Source: Acidobacteriota bacterium (GTDB taxonomy: Bacteria; Acidobacteriota; Terriglobia; Terriglobales; Acidobacteriaceae). From it: a stretch of 17,125 bases of DNA. The stretch spans positions 1 to 17,125 of the forward strand of contig QIAR01000061.1 in assembly GCA_003225595.1 (NCBI GenBank), written 5' to 3'. Positions 6,065-14,845 of the stretch are shown piece by piece. Position 1 is the first letter of the stretch. Each line of letters opens with the position of its first letter. A model generated the notes under the pieces. That model had not been told where the DNA came from and ran no database searches. It saw nothing but the letters and a program-made list of their open reading frames with translations. A program made the translations under genes and the position numbers.

Positions 6065-7180
6065 ATGTCAATAAGAGTCCGAGGATTTGCCGGTTTATTA
6101 TTTCTTGTACTAGTAGGGATCCTCCTGATGAGCTGTGGCAGTTCGTCGTCCAGACCAGCGGGGGTTCTCCTGATGACGAGTCAGGGCGCGACTGAGGTTA
6201 CATCGTATGGCATCAACCTGGATAGCGGGGCTCTGTCGCAGATCAATACGAGCGCCACGACTCAGAATGTACCTTCTGCTATTGTCCTGGATCCTTCGGG
6301 CGCTTTTGCTTACGTAGCAAACACTGCATCGAATACCCTATCGGTCTACTCTGTGAATGCGAACGGAACATTGGCGGCCGTCAGCGGCAATCCCGCCACC
6401 GGGACAGTCCCGGTCGCCCTGGCCATCGACTCTGCGGGACACTTTCTGTTTGTGGCCAACCAGGGATCAAACAATATTTCGGTGTTCTCTGTTGGATCTG
6501 GCGGGAGTCTGACCGAAGTTGCGGGCTCGCCCTTTCCAACCGGTTCTACACCCACGCCAACGTCACCGTCCACTGCAAGTCCTGCCGGAGTGGCCGTCGC
6601 ACCCTCAGGAAATTTCCTTTACGTAGCCAACCAGGGGCAAGAAACGATCTCTGTCTTCTCCATCGACAGTTCGGGCGCGCTGACACCGCTGTTTTCTCCC
6701 TTCACTGCGGGAACAGCCCCAACAGCTATCGCGGTGGCAACGATAATCGGCTCCCCCGCGCTGAGTATTCTCTACGTGGCGAACCAGGGTTCCAGTAATG
6801 TGTCGGCTTTCACGATCAACAGCGACGGCAGTCTTGCTGCGATCGGCGGTTCGCCATTCGCTGCAGGACTAGGTCCGGTCTCTGCGGCAATCGACCCGTC
6901 CGTAAATTTCCTCTACGTAGCAGATCTCAATTCGAACCAGCTCTCGGGCTATCGCATCGATCCCAGCACCGGAGCGCTGACCGCATTTTCGCCGGCCACG
7001 GTTTCCACCGGCTCGAGACCAGTGTTTGTGGCAATTCACCCAGGGGGACAGTACTTATACGTGGCCAACAACGGGTCTGACTCGATCTCGGGCTTCAAGC
7101 TCACGGCCAAGTCGGGCGCGCTCACCCCGCTTGCATCCGTGACTAGCGCATCCCGGCCGGCGGGGATTGTGTTGAAATGA
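6065..7180 (+). CDS. Seven-bladed YVTN/lactonase-type beta-propeller lipoprotein
   Basis: The 371-residue protein begins with a lipoprotein signal: basic start MSIRVR, hydrophobic core LLFLVLVGIL, and lipobox LMSC with Cys24 as the lipidated residue. It is therefore probably anchored in the periplasm or outer membrane. After a serine-rich linker come seven repeats of the form (L/Y)YVAN-x-GSxxISVFSI-x-xx-GxLxx, fitting a seven-bladed propeller of the lactonase/YVTN group. Such folds include 6-phosphogluconolactonase, but most secreted members have no known reaction, and catalytic residues cannot be assigned here. Start: ATG 6065 gives a clean signal peptide. The frame is open further upstream (GTG/ATG at 6014), but that would place 17 hydrophilic residues before the signal. 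AGAGG lies three bases and GGAGG 14 bases before the ATG, neither ideally spaced. No functional link to the molybdenum enzyme is evident. Confidence 0.85.
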   Translation: MSIRVRGFAGLLFLVLVGILLMSCGSSSSRPAGVLLMTSQGATEVTSYGINLDSGALSQINTSATTQNVPSAIVLDPSGAFAYVANTASNTLSVYSVNANGTLAAVSGNPATGTVPVALAIDSAGHFLFVANQGSNNISVFSVGSGGSLTEVAGSPFPTGSTPTPTSPSTASPAGVAVAPSGNFLYVANQGQETISVFSIDSSGALTPLFSPFTAGTAPTAIAVATIIGSPALSILYVANQGSSNVSAFTINSDGSLAAIGGSPFAAGLGPVSAAIDPSVNFLYVADLNSNQLSGYRIDPSTGALTAFSPATVSTGSRPVFVAIHPGGQYLYVANNGSDSISGFKLTAKSGALTPLASVTSASRPAGIVLK

Positions 7181-7312
7181 GGTTGTTGGCGGGTATTTGA
7201 GCTTCGCCTTTTCGCTCGCGTCGCCTGGGAGTTGAAGGATTCGTACCTGGAAAGTGAGCGCTGGGGTTTTCCTACGGGATGTGACGAGACCGGATGGCTT
7301 CTAAACTGATCC

Positions 7313-9658
7313 TTACGTGGGCACCTTCAGAATCAAATATCCGCCCACAAATCCAAAAATCAGATCGGGGGACCAGGCAGCGAGCGCCGGTGGCAACTGG
7401 CTAAGATTGCCCATCGCTTCGAAGAGACCCGAAACTGTCCAGTACACTACGGCGATGCCTACTGCTACCGCCACGCCCGCGATGGCGCCTCGCTTTCCCG
7501 CAGAGAGTGAAAAAGGGACTGCCAATACCGCCATGACGAACGTAATCATAGGAAACGCAAATTTTTTGTGTAATTGTACTCTGAGCCGAACGACATCGAA
7601 TCCGCTCTGCTGCAAATCGTGGATATATCGGCGCAAATCCTCGTAATTCATTTCCAACGATTGCTTCACCTCTTTTTTGAAGTAGGTTGGCGGCTCGCTC
7701 GATTGCGGAAACGTGGCCACGTCAAACTGGCGATAGTTTTCGATCGCAACCCCGCTTAATTCGCGCTCCCAACCCTGTTCATATACCCAACGCTCGAGCC
7801 GGTCTTCCCAGTGAGCGCGCTCCGCATAGACTCTTTGCGTAATCTCGAAAGTTCGCGGATCAAACTGGAAGACGGAAACGCTTCCAAACTGGTCGCGATC
7901 AGAATCGAAGAACTGGTAATAGTAAATGTCGGAATGTTGGCCGACGATCCATTTCCGGTCAGGCTGGAGATAAGTTTGCGGAGGCTTGCCTTTGATCCGA
8001 TTGCGCAATGCGTCTTGGCGCTTGTTGGCATGGGGGAGGTAGAACTGGTCGAAAAAGAAAAGACCGCCCGAAAGAAGTGCGGCAGCCAGCAACACCGGTA
8101 TCACGATGCGATAAACGCTGGTTCCCGTCGCCTTGATGGCGGTGACCTCATTCGAGCGCTGCATTACGCCGAAGGTGATGAGGACGGCCAACAACATGGC
8201 TAGCGGCGTAATGTTGTAGAGGAAATAGGGAGAAACGTTCAGCAGGTACGCTCCAACTACTAGCGGTGAAATCTGGTTGCGGAGAATATCGCCCAGGAGT
8301 TCGAATAATGTGAAGACCAGCAGCAGCATCAGGAACGCGCCGATGATCATGCCGAGGTAGACGGAGAAGTCGCGCAGGATATAGTCGTCGAGGATGGTCG
8401 GGAAGCGCGCAAAAAAGACGCGACGGCGCGTGGCCGCACGTTCAAAGGCGTCGTTCCGCCTGGCGGAAGTGGCGAGGACTTCGTCCCCCATCTCCAGTCT
8501 TTGCATTAAGCGACCCCAAAGAGCACGCATGGGAGCGATCTCAAACGGCCGGCGTTCCACTCGCCAGAGCAGGAAAGCGCCGCCGAGGACGAATACGATG
8601 TTGGCCAGCCACACACCAAGCGACGGCGGGAGTCTCCCCTGGCGGGCCAAGGACACTCCGATGAGCGAGGCCGAATAATAGGCAAACACCAATGCAATGG
8701 TCAGGACGAAACCGGTAGATTTCCCCCCTTTTTTCGAAGAGAGGCCGAGCGGAATTCCAACCAGCCCCAGCACAAGGCAGGCGGTTGGCAGGGCAAGACG
8801 GCGGTAGAACTCAATCCGGTACCATCGCGCAGTGATCGGGTCTACCCGGTGAGCCTGGCTTAAAAGCTCGCGTGTTCCCAGTTCGCCAATCGTGGGAGGT
8901 TCGTGTTCTAGTCTATTTTCAGGAGCTGGAACCTGAATTGGAATATCAGTTTGCTGGAAAGTCGAAATCTGGTAACGCCCAGGCGCCTTGGGATCGGTTT
9001 CGTGAGTCGAACCGTGGTCCAGGTGCAGATGGAGGGTCTCCGGACCTTCGCTAACCAGGATGCCTTCTTGCGCCAGAGTAATCCGTGGCGCCGCGGGGAC
9101 ACTAGTGTCTGCCAGGAAGACACCTTTCCAGACTGCCGCTCCTGACGCGCTTTTTACGTCCTGCACATAGAGCACGATCTTGGGAAACCCTTCATAGAAG
9201 ACGCGCGGCTGGATCTCGAATGAAGCCTGGGAAGCCTTCAGACGGTCCTGCAGGCGTCCCAGGGCGGCTTGCGATTGGGGGGCCACATAGAGTCCGTTGA
9301 CCAGGGCCAGCAACCAGGCACCAAGAACAAAAATCAAAATAATTCGCAGGAAACTCCACACGCCGATACCGCTGGCGCGCATGGCTGTGATTTCGCTGTC
9401 AGCCGCGAGGCGACTGAGGCCAACCAGGATACCTACCAGGACGCCCATTGGAATCGTGTAGGTAAGGGCGACGGGCACGGTGAAAAAGAAGATCTCCGCC
9501 ACGCTCGGCAGGGGGGCGCTGTTGCGGACGACCAGCTCCAGGATGCGTTCCAGATCGCGCGTAAACAGGACAAACGTGAGCACCGCCACGCCAATTAGGG
9601 CGTGGGATATGACTTCGCGCAGGATGTAGCGGGTCAGGATCCGCATCGTACGGTGCAT
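7313..9658 (-). CDS. lptFG: Fused LptF-LptG lipopolysaccharide export permease
   Basis: The 781-residue protein combines the two inner-membrane permeases of the Lpt machine, which extracts LPS from the inner membrane with the LptB ATPase and passes it to LptC/LptA. Residues 1-370 form the first half: MRILTRYILREV start, three helices (about 18-38, 56-80, 102-125), a periplasmic jellyroll (about 130-285) and three helices (288-307, 316-337, 346-366). After a cytoplasmic linker (370-420) the second half repeats the plan: DDYILRDF, helices at about 433-455, 466-498 and 516-537, a periplasmic domain (540-695) and helices at 701-719, 724-747 and 764-779. Each half has the cytoplasmic coupling helix: SEITAMRASGIG (88-99) and NEVTAIKATGTS (503-514). 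In E. coli these are two proteins of about 360 residues. ATG 9658 or ATG 9646 may be the start; neither has a clear ribosome site. It is a single gene, convergent with the beta-propeller gene. Confidence 0.9.
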   Translation of the reverse strand: MHRTMRILTRYILREVISHALIGVAVLTFVLFTRDLERILELVVRNSAPLPSVAEIFFFTVPVALTYTIPMGVLVGILVGLSRLAADSEITAMRASGIGVWSFLRIILIFVLGAWLLALVNGLYVAPQSQAALGRLQDRLKASQASFEIQPRVFYEGFPKIVLYVQDVKSASGAAVWKGVFLADTSVPAAPRITLAQEGILVSEGPETLHLHLDHGSTHETDPKAPGRYQISTFQQTDIPIQVPAPENRLEHEPPTIGELGTRELLSQAHRVDPITARWYRIEFYRRLALPTACLVLGLVGIPLGLSSKKGGKSTGFVLTIALVFAYYSASLIGVSLARQGRLPPSLGVWLANIVFVLGGAFLLWRVERRPFEIAPMRALWGRLMQRLEMGDEVLATSARRNDAFERAATRRRVFFARFPTILDDYILRDFSVYLGMIIGAFLMLLLVFTLFELLGDILRNQISPLVVGAYLLNVSPYFLYNITPLAMLLAVLITFGVMQRSNEVTAIKATGTSVYRIVIPVLLAAALLSGGLFFFDQFYLPHANKRQDALRNRIKGKPPQTYLQPDRKWIVGQHSDIYYYQFFDSDRDQFGSVSVFQFDPRTFEITQRVYAERAHWEDRLERWVYEQGWERELSGVAIENYRQFDVATFPQSSEPPTYFKKEVKQSLEMNYEDLRRYIHDLQQSGFDVVRLRVQLHKKFAFPMITFVMAVLAVPFSLSAGKRGAIAGVAVAVGIAVVYWTVSGLFEAMGNLSQLPPALAAWSPDLIFGFVGGYLILKVPT

Positions 9659-9700
9659 TAAGAGCTAAATCGAGTCTAGCACGATGCGGAATTCGCTTTG

Positions 9701-9709
9701 TGTATAGCA
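9701..9709 (-). promoter_or_regulatory. Candidate extended -10 element for lptFG
   Basis: Read on the minus strand the bases are TGC TATACA, an extended -10 (TGnTATAAT-like) about 42 bases before ATG 9658. Transcription would start near 9694, leaving a leader of about 36 bases. There is no recognisable -35, which an extended -10 can do without. This is a by-eye assignment. Confidence 0.35.
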
Positions 9710-10017
9710 GAGGGTGTTTCCGCTCGCCTAGTTAGCGTAGGACCAGTGGCGGAATTGCAGGCCCGCACGCATCTAAGGGAAGTGTTGTCAGCAGCTGCGG
9801 AGCAGCGCAAGAATCTAGCTGACGGCACGAGCGATGGGGCGGGGGAAGAATAGTCCGCCTGTCACAAATAATGCCAATATCCAAGACTTTCAGGTGAAAA
9901 ATTCGCAGGCCAGGAGTAATATTCGTGTCTAAGACGCGCCGAAATCTGTTACCGCCCCTTACAGGAGTACATTAAGTTTTTGGGTGTGTGCTCGTTCCGA
10001 CGAAGTCAAACTTACGC

Positions 10018-10023
10018 GGAAGG
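10018..10023 (+). promoter_or_regulatory. Shine-Dalgarno sequence fixing the receiver gene start
   Basis: GGAAGG lies eight bases before ATG 10032, good spacing for initiation there. The longer alternative beginning with GTG 9984 lacks a comparable site. Confidence 0.6.
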
Positions 10024-10031
10024 TTCTCCCC

Positions 10032-10520
10032 ATGGGAGCCTCATCTTTAGCTTTGCCCGCGAAGCCTGCAAAAGTACTTTGCGTTGATGACGACCCGGCC
10101 ATTCGTGATCTCTATAAACGCTTCCTGGCGCACTACGGATACGAAGTGGTCCTGGCGGAAGACGGCCGTCAGGCTCTAAGCCTGTTTCACACCAAGAAGA
10201 TCGATGCCGTAGTCTCCGATTATGAGATGCCGGGCATGACTGGTGAAGAACTGGCTGGCAACATCAAGCGACGGAGTCCAAAGTTTCCGGTCATCCTTGT
10301 TTCAGGATGCTACTCTGTAGTCAAAGAGGCGCCACGTTCTGTGGATGCGGCTTTGTCCAAGGGGACGCCCATCAAGGAATTAGTGGATCGGATTAGATTC
10401 CTTTTGGCCGCGCGCGAACCCAGCGCATTTTCCAGGTTCGTGCCTTTAGGTTCGGTTCTCGCCAGTGTGGTTCTCGCGGCTTTCTTGCTTCCCAAGCTGT
10501 GGAGTAGGCCGATCGCTTGA
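10032..10520 (+). CDS. Membrane-anchored stand-alone response regulator receiver protein
   Basis: The 162-residue protein has one CheY-like receiver domain (about 14-127): acidic pocket Asp19-Asp21 (CVDDDP), phosphoacceptor Asp63 (VVSDYEMPGM), Ser91 at the conserved Ser/Thr position (ILVSG) and Lys110 (LSKGTP) in place of the usual KP loop. No DNA-binding or enzymatic output domain follows. Instead, residues 136-156 (FVPLGSVLASVVLAAFLLPKL) form one hydrophobic helix near the C-terminus, so the domain should sit on the cytoplasmic face of the inner membrane. No histidine kinase gene is adjacent, so it is an orphan. Signalling by protein contact at the membrane, or acting as a phosphate sink, is inference. 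The stop lies only five bases from the convergent glgB stop. Start ATG 10032 is chosen over GTG 9984 for its ribosome site and because the receiver fold needs no more sequence. Confidence 0.8.
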   Translation: MGASSLALPAKPAKVLCVDDDPAIRDLYKRFLAHYGYEVVLAEDGRQALSLFHTKKIDAVVSDYEMPGMTGEELAGNIKRRSPKFPVILVSGCYSVVKEAPRSVDAALSKGTPIKELVDRIRFLLAAREPSAFSRFVPLGSVLASVVLAAFLLPKLWSRPIA

Positions 10521-10525
10521 AGAAT

Positions 10526-12460
10526 CTATTTCTTCAGGAAAAGCGCGCCTAAAGGCGGGAGTGTAAGGCTGAGAGAATAAGGCCGTCCGTGCGCAGGCTC
10601 CGCTTTCGCTTCGCAGCCGCCCATGTTTCCCATGCCGCTGCCAGCGTATTCTTTCGCATCGCTGTTCAGAATTTCCCGCCAAAAACCGGACGAGGGGACG
10701 CCGACCCTATAACCGATACGTGGCACAGGCGTGAAATTGCAAACTACAAGTACGACGTCCTGCGTAGATGCTCCCTTGCGTAGGAGAGAAAGGACGCTCG
10801 TCGTATGGTCATTGGCATCAATCCATTCGAAGCCAGCGGGATCACAATCCAATTCGTGTAGCGCAGGCTCGCTGCGGTATAGGCGATTCAACTGCTCCAT
10901 CCAATTTTGCACTCCACGGTGCACCGGATATTGCAACACATGCCATTCGAGACTAGTGTCGTGTGACCATTCGCGAACCTGGCCAAACTCGTCACCCATG
11001 AAAAGCAGTTTCTTGCCGGGCTGGGCGAACATGTAGCCGAACAGCAGCCGCAGGTTGGCAAACTTCTGCCACTCGTCTCCTGGCATTTTACCGATTAGCG
11101 ATCCCTTGCCGTGCACCACTTCATCATGGGATAGCGGCAACACGAAGTTCTCCTGAAAGGAGTAGAGGCTGCGGAAGGTGAGCTGGTTGTGGTGGTACTT
11201 GCGGTGAATAGGCTCGTGCGAAAAATAGGCTAGTGTGTCGTGCATCCAGCCCATATCCCATTTCATGCCAAAACCGAGCCCGCCGAGATGGGTCGGCTTC
11301 GAGACCATTGGCCAGGCTGTGGACTCTTCGGCAATCGTCTGAATATCCGGATGTTCTTTGTATACCTCCTGGTTGAAGCGGCGCAGGAAGTCGATCGCGT
11401 CCAGGTTTTCGCGACCGCCATACTTGTTGGGGATCCACTCCCCATGCTTGCGCGAATAATCGAGATAGAGCATGGAAGCGACCGCGTCTACGCGCAGGCC
11501 ATCGATGTGGTACTTGTCGAGCCAGAACATCGCGCTGCTCAGAAGGAAACTGCGGACTTCATTGCGTCCGTAATTGAAGATGTGCGTCTTCCAGTCGGGA
11601 TGAAAGCCCTGTCGGGTGTCGGAATGTTCGAACAGGTGTGTACCGTCGAAGTAGGCCAAACCGTGAGCATCGGAAGGGAAGTGCGACGGCACCCAATCCA
11701 GGATCACGCCGATGCCGTGCTGATGCAGGTAGTCCACCAGAAACATGAAATCCTGTGGCGTGCCGTAGCGGGCGGTCGGGGCAAAGTAGCCGGTGGTTTG
11801 GTATCCCCAGGAGCCATAAAACGGGTGCTCCATGATGGGTAACAGTTCGACATGAGTGAAATGTAGGTGTTCGACGTGGTCGGCCAGCCGCGGCGCCAAT
11901 TCTCGATAGGTCAGCGGACGATTGTGCTCTTCCGGCACGCGCATCCAAGAACCTAGGTGCAGTTCATAGATCGAAATCGGTGCGCGAAGTGAATTCCTTC
12001 CAGCTCGCTTTTGCAACCATTCTTGGTCGCCCCAGTCGTAGGCTAGGTCCCATACGACAGATGCGGTGCGTGGGGGCTTTTCATGAAACAGGCCGACGGG
12101 ATCAGCCTTATCGACCCGATGCCCGTGGTGCTGAGAGAGGATGTGGAACTTGTATAAGGCGCCCTTTTTCACTCCGGGTACAAAGCCCTCCCAGATTCCC
12201 GATCCTCCGAGAGGGTGCATGGGATGCGAGCGGTGGTCCCAGCCGTTAAAACTTCCAATCACATAAACTTCGCGTGCGTTAGGAGCCCACACGCCGAAAC
12301 ACGTGCCCTGTTCCCCATTAGACTCGATCACGTGCGCACCCATTTTGTCGTAAATGCGGTAGTGACTGCCTTCGTTGAACAGATAGAAGTCTTCCGCAGT
12401 GAGTAAAGTAACGTCATAGCGGGGCTGTGATATGGTGCGTGTTAATTGGTCTGAGCTCAT
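10526..12460 (-). CDS. glgB: 1,4-alpha-glucan branching enzyme
   Basis: The 644-residue GH13 enzyme cuts alpha-1,4 glucan chains and re-attaches them in alpha-1,6 linkage during glycogen synthesis in the cytoplasm. A carbohydrate-binding CBM48-type domain (about 30-125) precedes the barrel. Catalytic residues are Asp325 (GLRVDAV), Glu378 (IAEES) and Asp446 (LSHDEV); their spacings of 53 and 68 equal those of E. coli GlgB (405, 458, 526 as I recall). YELHLGSW (165-172), DWVPSHFP (255-262) and the C-terminal all-beta domain ending PPLGALFLKK are typical. It is of the shorter type lacking the extra N-terminal module of the 728-residue E. coli enzyme. The start has GGAAGAAG a few bases upstream on the minus strand. 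It is divergent from the GH57 gene with a 115-bp gap, suggesting shared control of alpha-glucan metabolism. Confidence 0.95.
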   Translation of the reverse strand: MSSDQLTRTISQPRYDVTLLTAEDFYLFNEGSHYRIYDKMGAHVIESNGEQGTCFGVWAPNAREVYVIGSFNGWDHRSHPMHPLGGSGIWEGFVPGVKKGALYKFHILSQHHGHRVDKADPVGLFHEKPPRTASVVWDLAYDWGDQEWLQKRAGRNSLRAPISIYELHLGSWMRVPEEHNRPLTYRELAPRLADHVEHLHFTHVELLPIMEHPFYGSWGYQTTGYFAPTARYGTPQDFMFLVDYLHQHGIGVILDWVPSHFPSDAHGLAYFDGTHLFEHSDTRQGFHPDWKTHIFNYGRNEVRSFLLSSAMFWLDKYHIDGLRVDAVASMLYLDYSRKHGEWIPNKYGGRENLDAIDFLRRFNQEVYKEHPDIQTIAEESTAWPMVSKPTHLGGLGFGMKWDMGWMHDTLAYFSHEPIHRKYHHNQLTFRSLYSFQENFVLPLSHDEVVHGKGSLIGKMPGDEWQKFANLRLLFGYMFAQPGKKLLFMGDEFGQVREWSHDTSLEWHVLQYPVHRGVQNWMEQLNRLYRSEPALHELDCDPAGFEWIDANDHTTSVLSLLRKGASTQDVVLVVCNFTPVPRIGYRVGVPSSGFWREILNSDAKEYAGSGMGNMGGCEAKAEPAHGRPYSLSLTLPPLGALFLKK

Positions 12461-12575
12461 TATGGGCTTCTTCCAACTTTCTAGTGTACCGAACCAGGCT
12501 GGAGTTTGCTGCCGTTATGCCATACTGGACTTCCTGTAATTCCATGACATGCTTTGTTGAAAGGTCCCGCCGCTG
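12461..12575. promoter_or_regulatory. Divergent upstream region of glgB and the GH57 gene
   Basis: The 115 bp must carry the 5' signals of both divergent genes. On the minus strand GGAAGAAG precedes ATG 12460; on the plus strand GAAAGG lies 11 bases before ATG 12576. No convincing -35/-10 pair was found in either direction. Confidence 0.45.
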
Positions 12576-14843
12576 ATGCCCATCCTGCGCGTAATTGTGC
12601 TCTGGCATCAGCATCAGCCGTTCTATAAGGACTTGGTCACCGGAGAATACCGCCTGCCGTGGGTGCGGCTGCACGCGCTCAAGGATTATTACGGCATGGT
12701 GAAGCTGCTGGACGAGTTCCCTGATGTCCACCAGACTTTCAACCTGGTTCCATCACTGGTTACGCAGATTCAGGATTACGTCACAGGTACGGCGCATGAT
12801 CCCTTCCTGCACGTTGCGGCAAAACCGGCTAAAGATCTCACCGCTGACGAACGACGCTTCGCCTTGCAGTATCTTTTCCAGGCGAATCCCGTAAATATGA
12901 TCGGCCGGTACCCCCGTTACCGGGAACTGTGGAACCGTTTTCGTGGCTCGGGGGACTCGGCCGAGCACGCAGAAAAATTTTTCCGGCCCCAGGACTTCAC
13001 CGATCTGCAAGTTCTTTCCCAGATCGCCTGGTTCGACGAATTCTTCCTCGAAGATCCGGAAGTTGCCGCACTCATCAGAAAGGGCCGCAATTACTCGCTC
13101 GAAGACCAGCGCTTCGTGATCACCCGCGAGCGCGAACTGGTCGCCAAAGTATTGCCGGTTCACGCGAATGCGGCACAGCGTGGTGCGATCGAACTCTCGA
13201 GTTCGCCTTACTATCATCCCATTCTGCCGTTGCTGTGTGATACAAATGTCGCGGCCGTGTCCTCGCCAGGATTGCCGCTGCCGCAGAATCGGTTCCGTCA
13301 TCCTGAAGATGCTCGGGAGCAACTTCAACGAGGGCTGGAGCTCCATCAGGAAGTCTTTGGGGTAAGGCCGCGGGGAGTGTGGCCATCGGAAGGTGGTGTT
13401 TCGGAAGAGGTGCTGGCAATTGCATACGGTCTCGGCATTCAGTGGATGGCGACTGACGAGGGTGTCCTGGGACGGAGTAAGGGCATTCTTTTCTCCCGCG
13501 ACGGCAACGGTCGGCTGCATCCCGAGACTGCCGCAAAGCTTTACACGATCTACCGCTACGAAAACGCCCAGACCGCCATGCACATGGTTTTCCGCGACCA
13601 CAACCTCTCTGATCTAATCGGTTTCGTCTACTCGGGAATGTCCGCCCAGGAATCGGCCAAGCACCTCATGCAAAACATTAAGCAGGCGGCGCAACCAGTT
13701 TTGGATACTGGGCTTGATGTGGTCGTGCCAATCATCCTTGACGGCGAAAATGCGTGGGAATATTATCCGCGCTCGGGTCGTGAATTCCTGCGCCGCTTTT
13801 ACGACGCGTTGCAGCGCGACTCGGGCATAGAGGCGGTTACGGTTTCAGAGGCCATTGAGCGCCACCGAGATTTCGGGCGGCTCACCTCTCTTGCGCCTGG
13901 CTCCTGGATTAACGCCAATTTCAACGTCTGGATTGGCGCTGCCGAAGACAACCGGTCATGGGACTATCTCTATCATGCGCGCAATGTCTATACGCAAACG
14001 GCGGCGCGGTCTAGCGAAGCACAACGAAAGCTAGCCTTCGAGGAACTCCTGATCGCTGAAGGCAGCGACTGGAATTGGTGGTATGGGCCCGAACATCATT
14101 CCGCGAACGATCGTGATTTCGACGAACTCTATCGTAAACATCTGTCCAATGTTTATCAGGCATTGGGTGCCAGTCCTCCTGATTACCTCGCGCAACCGAT
14201 TCGTGGCGGGCTGGGCCGGCCATCGTTTGCGCCACAGACGGCTTACATCCGTCCCCGCATTACAGGAGATATCGTGCGCTACTTCGAATGGATGGGGGCA
14301 GCCCGCTACACCGCCGACCACCGTGCCGGCGCGATGCACGGCAAACGATTCTTGTTGGACTCGGCGTACGCCGGTATTGACGAAAGAAAGCTTTACGGCC
14401 GCCTCGATTTTGCTGGGCAGGTGCCCGAGACAGACTTCGAACTAGTGGTCAACGTCGAATCCTGGGCTGCAGACGGCCTGCGCCCGCGTCGGGCACTTCG
14501 GCTCGGCGCCGTGGTTGAAAAGCGAAAATTGCAATCCTGGAAGGTGGGTCTGGCCGGCGAAGACCAGCCGCTAGCTTCTTCCGAGAATCCGGGCGGGAGT
14601 GAGGTCAAGTTGGCGTTGGCCAGGAATTTCGAGTTCCGGTTGCCGCTGAGTTGGCTTTTGGCGATACCAGTTTCTTCTGGAGATGTCTCGAAAGCAGTAG
14701 GGGCTTCCGTACCCGTGGCGACAAGATTGCGCCTCCGCTTCAGTCTTTGGCAAAACGGTCTGCCAGTGGACGCGTTACCGCTCGAGGGATGGATTGAGCT
14801 GGAACTGCTGAGCGAAGAGGACTTGATGTCAATGGGATATTGA
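12576..14843 (+). CDS. Glycoside hydrolase family 57 alpha-glucan enzyme
   Basis: The 755-residue protein has the GH57 N-terminal catalytic barrel. Family motif 1 is HQHQPF (11-16). GVWPSEGGVS (267-276) carries the likely nucleophile Glu272. FRDHNLSDLIGF (339-350) carries the likely acid/base Asp341, and DGENAWEYY (389-397) is the last motif. GH57 contains alpha-amylases, 4-alpha-glucanotransferases, amylopullulanases and branching enzymes, all retaining enzymes on alpha-glucans; the motifs do not decide between them. The C-terminal third (about 560-755) looks like beta-rich accessory structure. No signal peptide is present, so it should work in the cytoplasm on glycogen or maltodextrin. The divergent glgB neighbour supports a glycogen role. 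The heptad repeat array begins two bases after its stop. Confidence 0.88.
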   Translation: MPILRVIVLWHQHQPFYKDLVTGEYRLPWVRLHALKDYYGMVKLLDEFPDVHQTFNLVPSLVTQIQDYVTGTAHDPFLHVAAKPAKDLTADERRFALQYLFQANPVNMIGRYPRYRELWNRFRGSGDSAEHAEKFFRPQDFTDLQVLSQIAWFDEFFLEDPEVAALIRKGRNYSLEDQRFVITRERELVAKVLPVHANAAQRGAIELSSSPYYHPILPLLCDTNVAAVSSPGLPLPQNRFRHPEDAREQLQRGLELHQEVFGVRPRGVWPSEGGVSEEVLAIAYGLGIQWMATDEGVLGRSKGILFSRDGNGRLHPETAAKLYTIYRYENAQTAMHMVFRDHNLSDLIGFVYSGMSAQESAKHLMQNIKQAAQPVLDTGLDVVVPIILDGENAWEYYPRSGREFLRRFYDALQRDSGIEAVTVSEAIERHRDFGRLTSLAPGSWINANFNVWIGAAEDNRSWDYLYHARNVYTQTAARSSEAQRKLAFEELLIAEGSDWNWWYGPEHHSANDRDFDELYRKHLSNVYQALGASPPDYLAQPIRGGLGRPSFAPQTAYIRPRITGDIVRYFEWMGAARYTADHRAGAMHGKRFLLDSAYAGIDERKLYGRLDFAGQVPETDFELVVNVESWAADGLRPRRALRLGAVVEKRKLQSWKVGLAGEDQPLASSENPGGSEVKLALARNFEFRLPLSWLLAIPVSSGDVSKAVGASVPVATRLRLRFSLWQNGLPVDALPLEGWIELELLSEEDLMSMGY

Positions 14844-14845
14844 AA

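Larger units (their letters stand above)
9659..10031. other. Divergent upstream region between lptFG and the receiver gene
   Basis: This 373-bp stretch holds no convincing gene. It must contain the promoters of both flanking genes. A candidate extended -10 for lptFG is listed separately. GTCAGC (9787-9792) and GCTGAC (9818-9823) enclose a smaller perfect hairpin, GCTGC-GGA-GCAGC. CAGGAGTA occurs twice, at 9911 and 9962, 51 bp apart. No -35/-10 pair could be assigned for the receiver gene. Confidence 0.5.

Noticed and set aside
9984..10031. Longer receiver protein start at GTG 9984
   Set aside because: The 16 extra residues precede the receiver fold and have no good ribosome site, unlike ATG 10032.
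11240..11842. 200-residue plus-strand open frame inside glgB
   Set aside because: Antisense to the catalytic barrel of glgB and without domain features.
12753..13601. 282-residue open frame on the minus strand
   Set aside because: It is antisense to the GH57 catalytic domain, which has clear motifs in the plus frame; no recognisable protein features.
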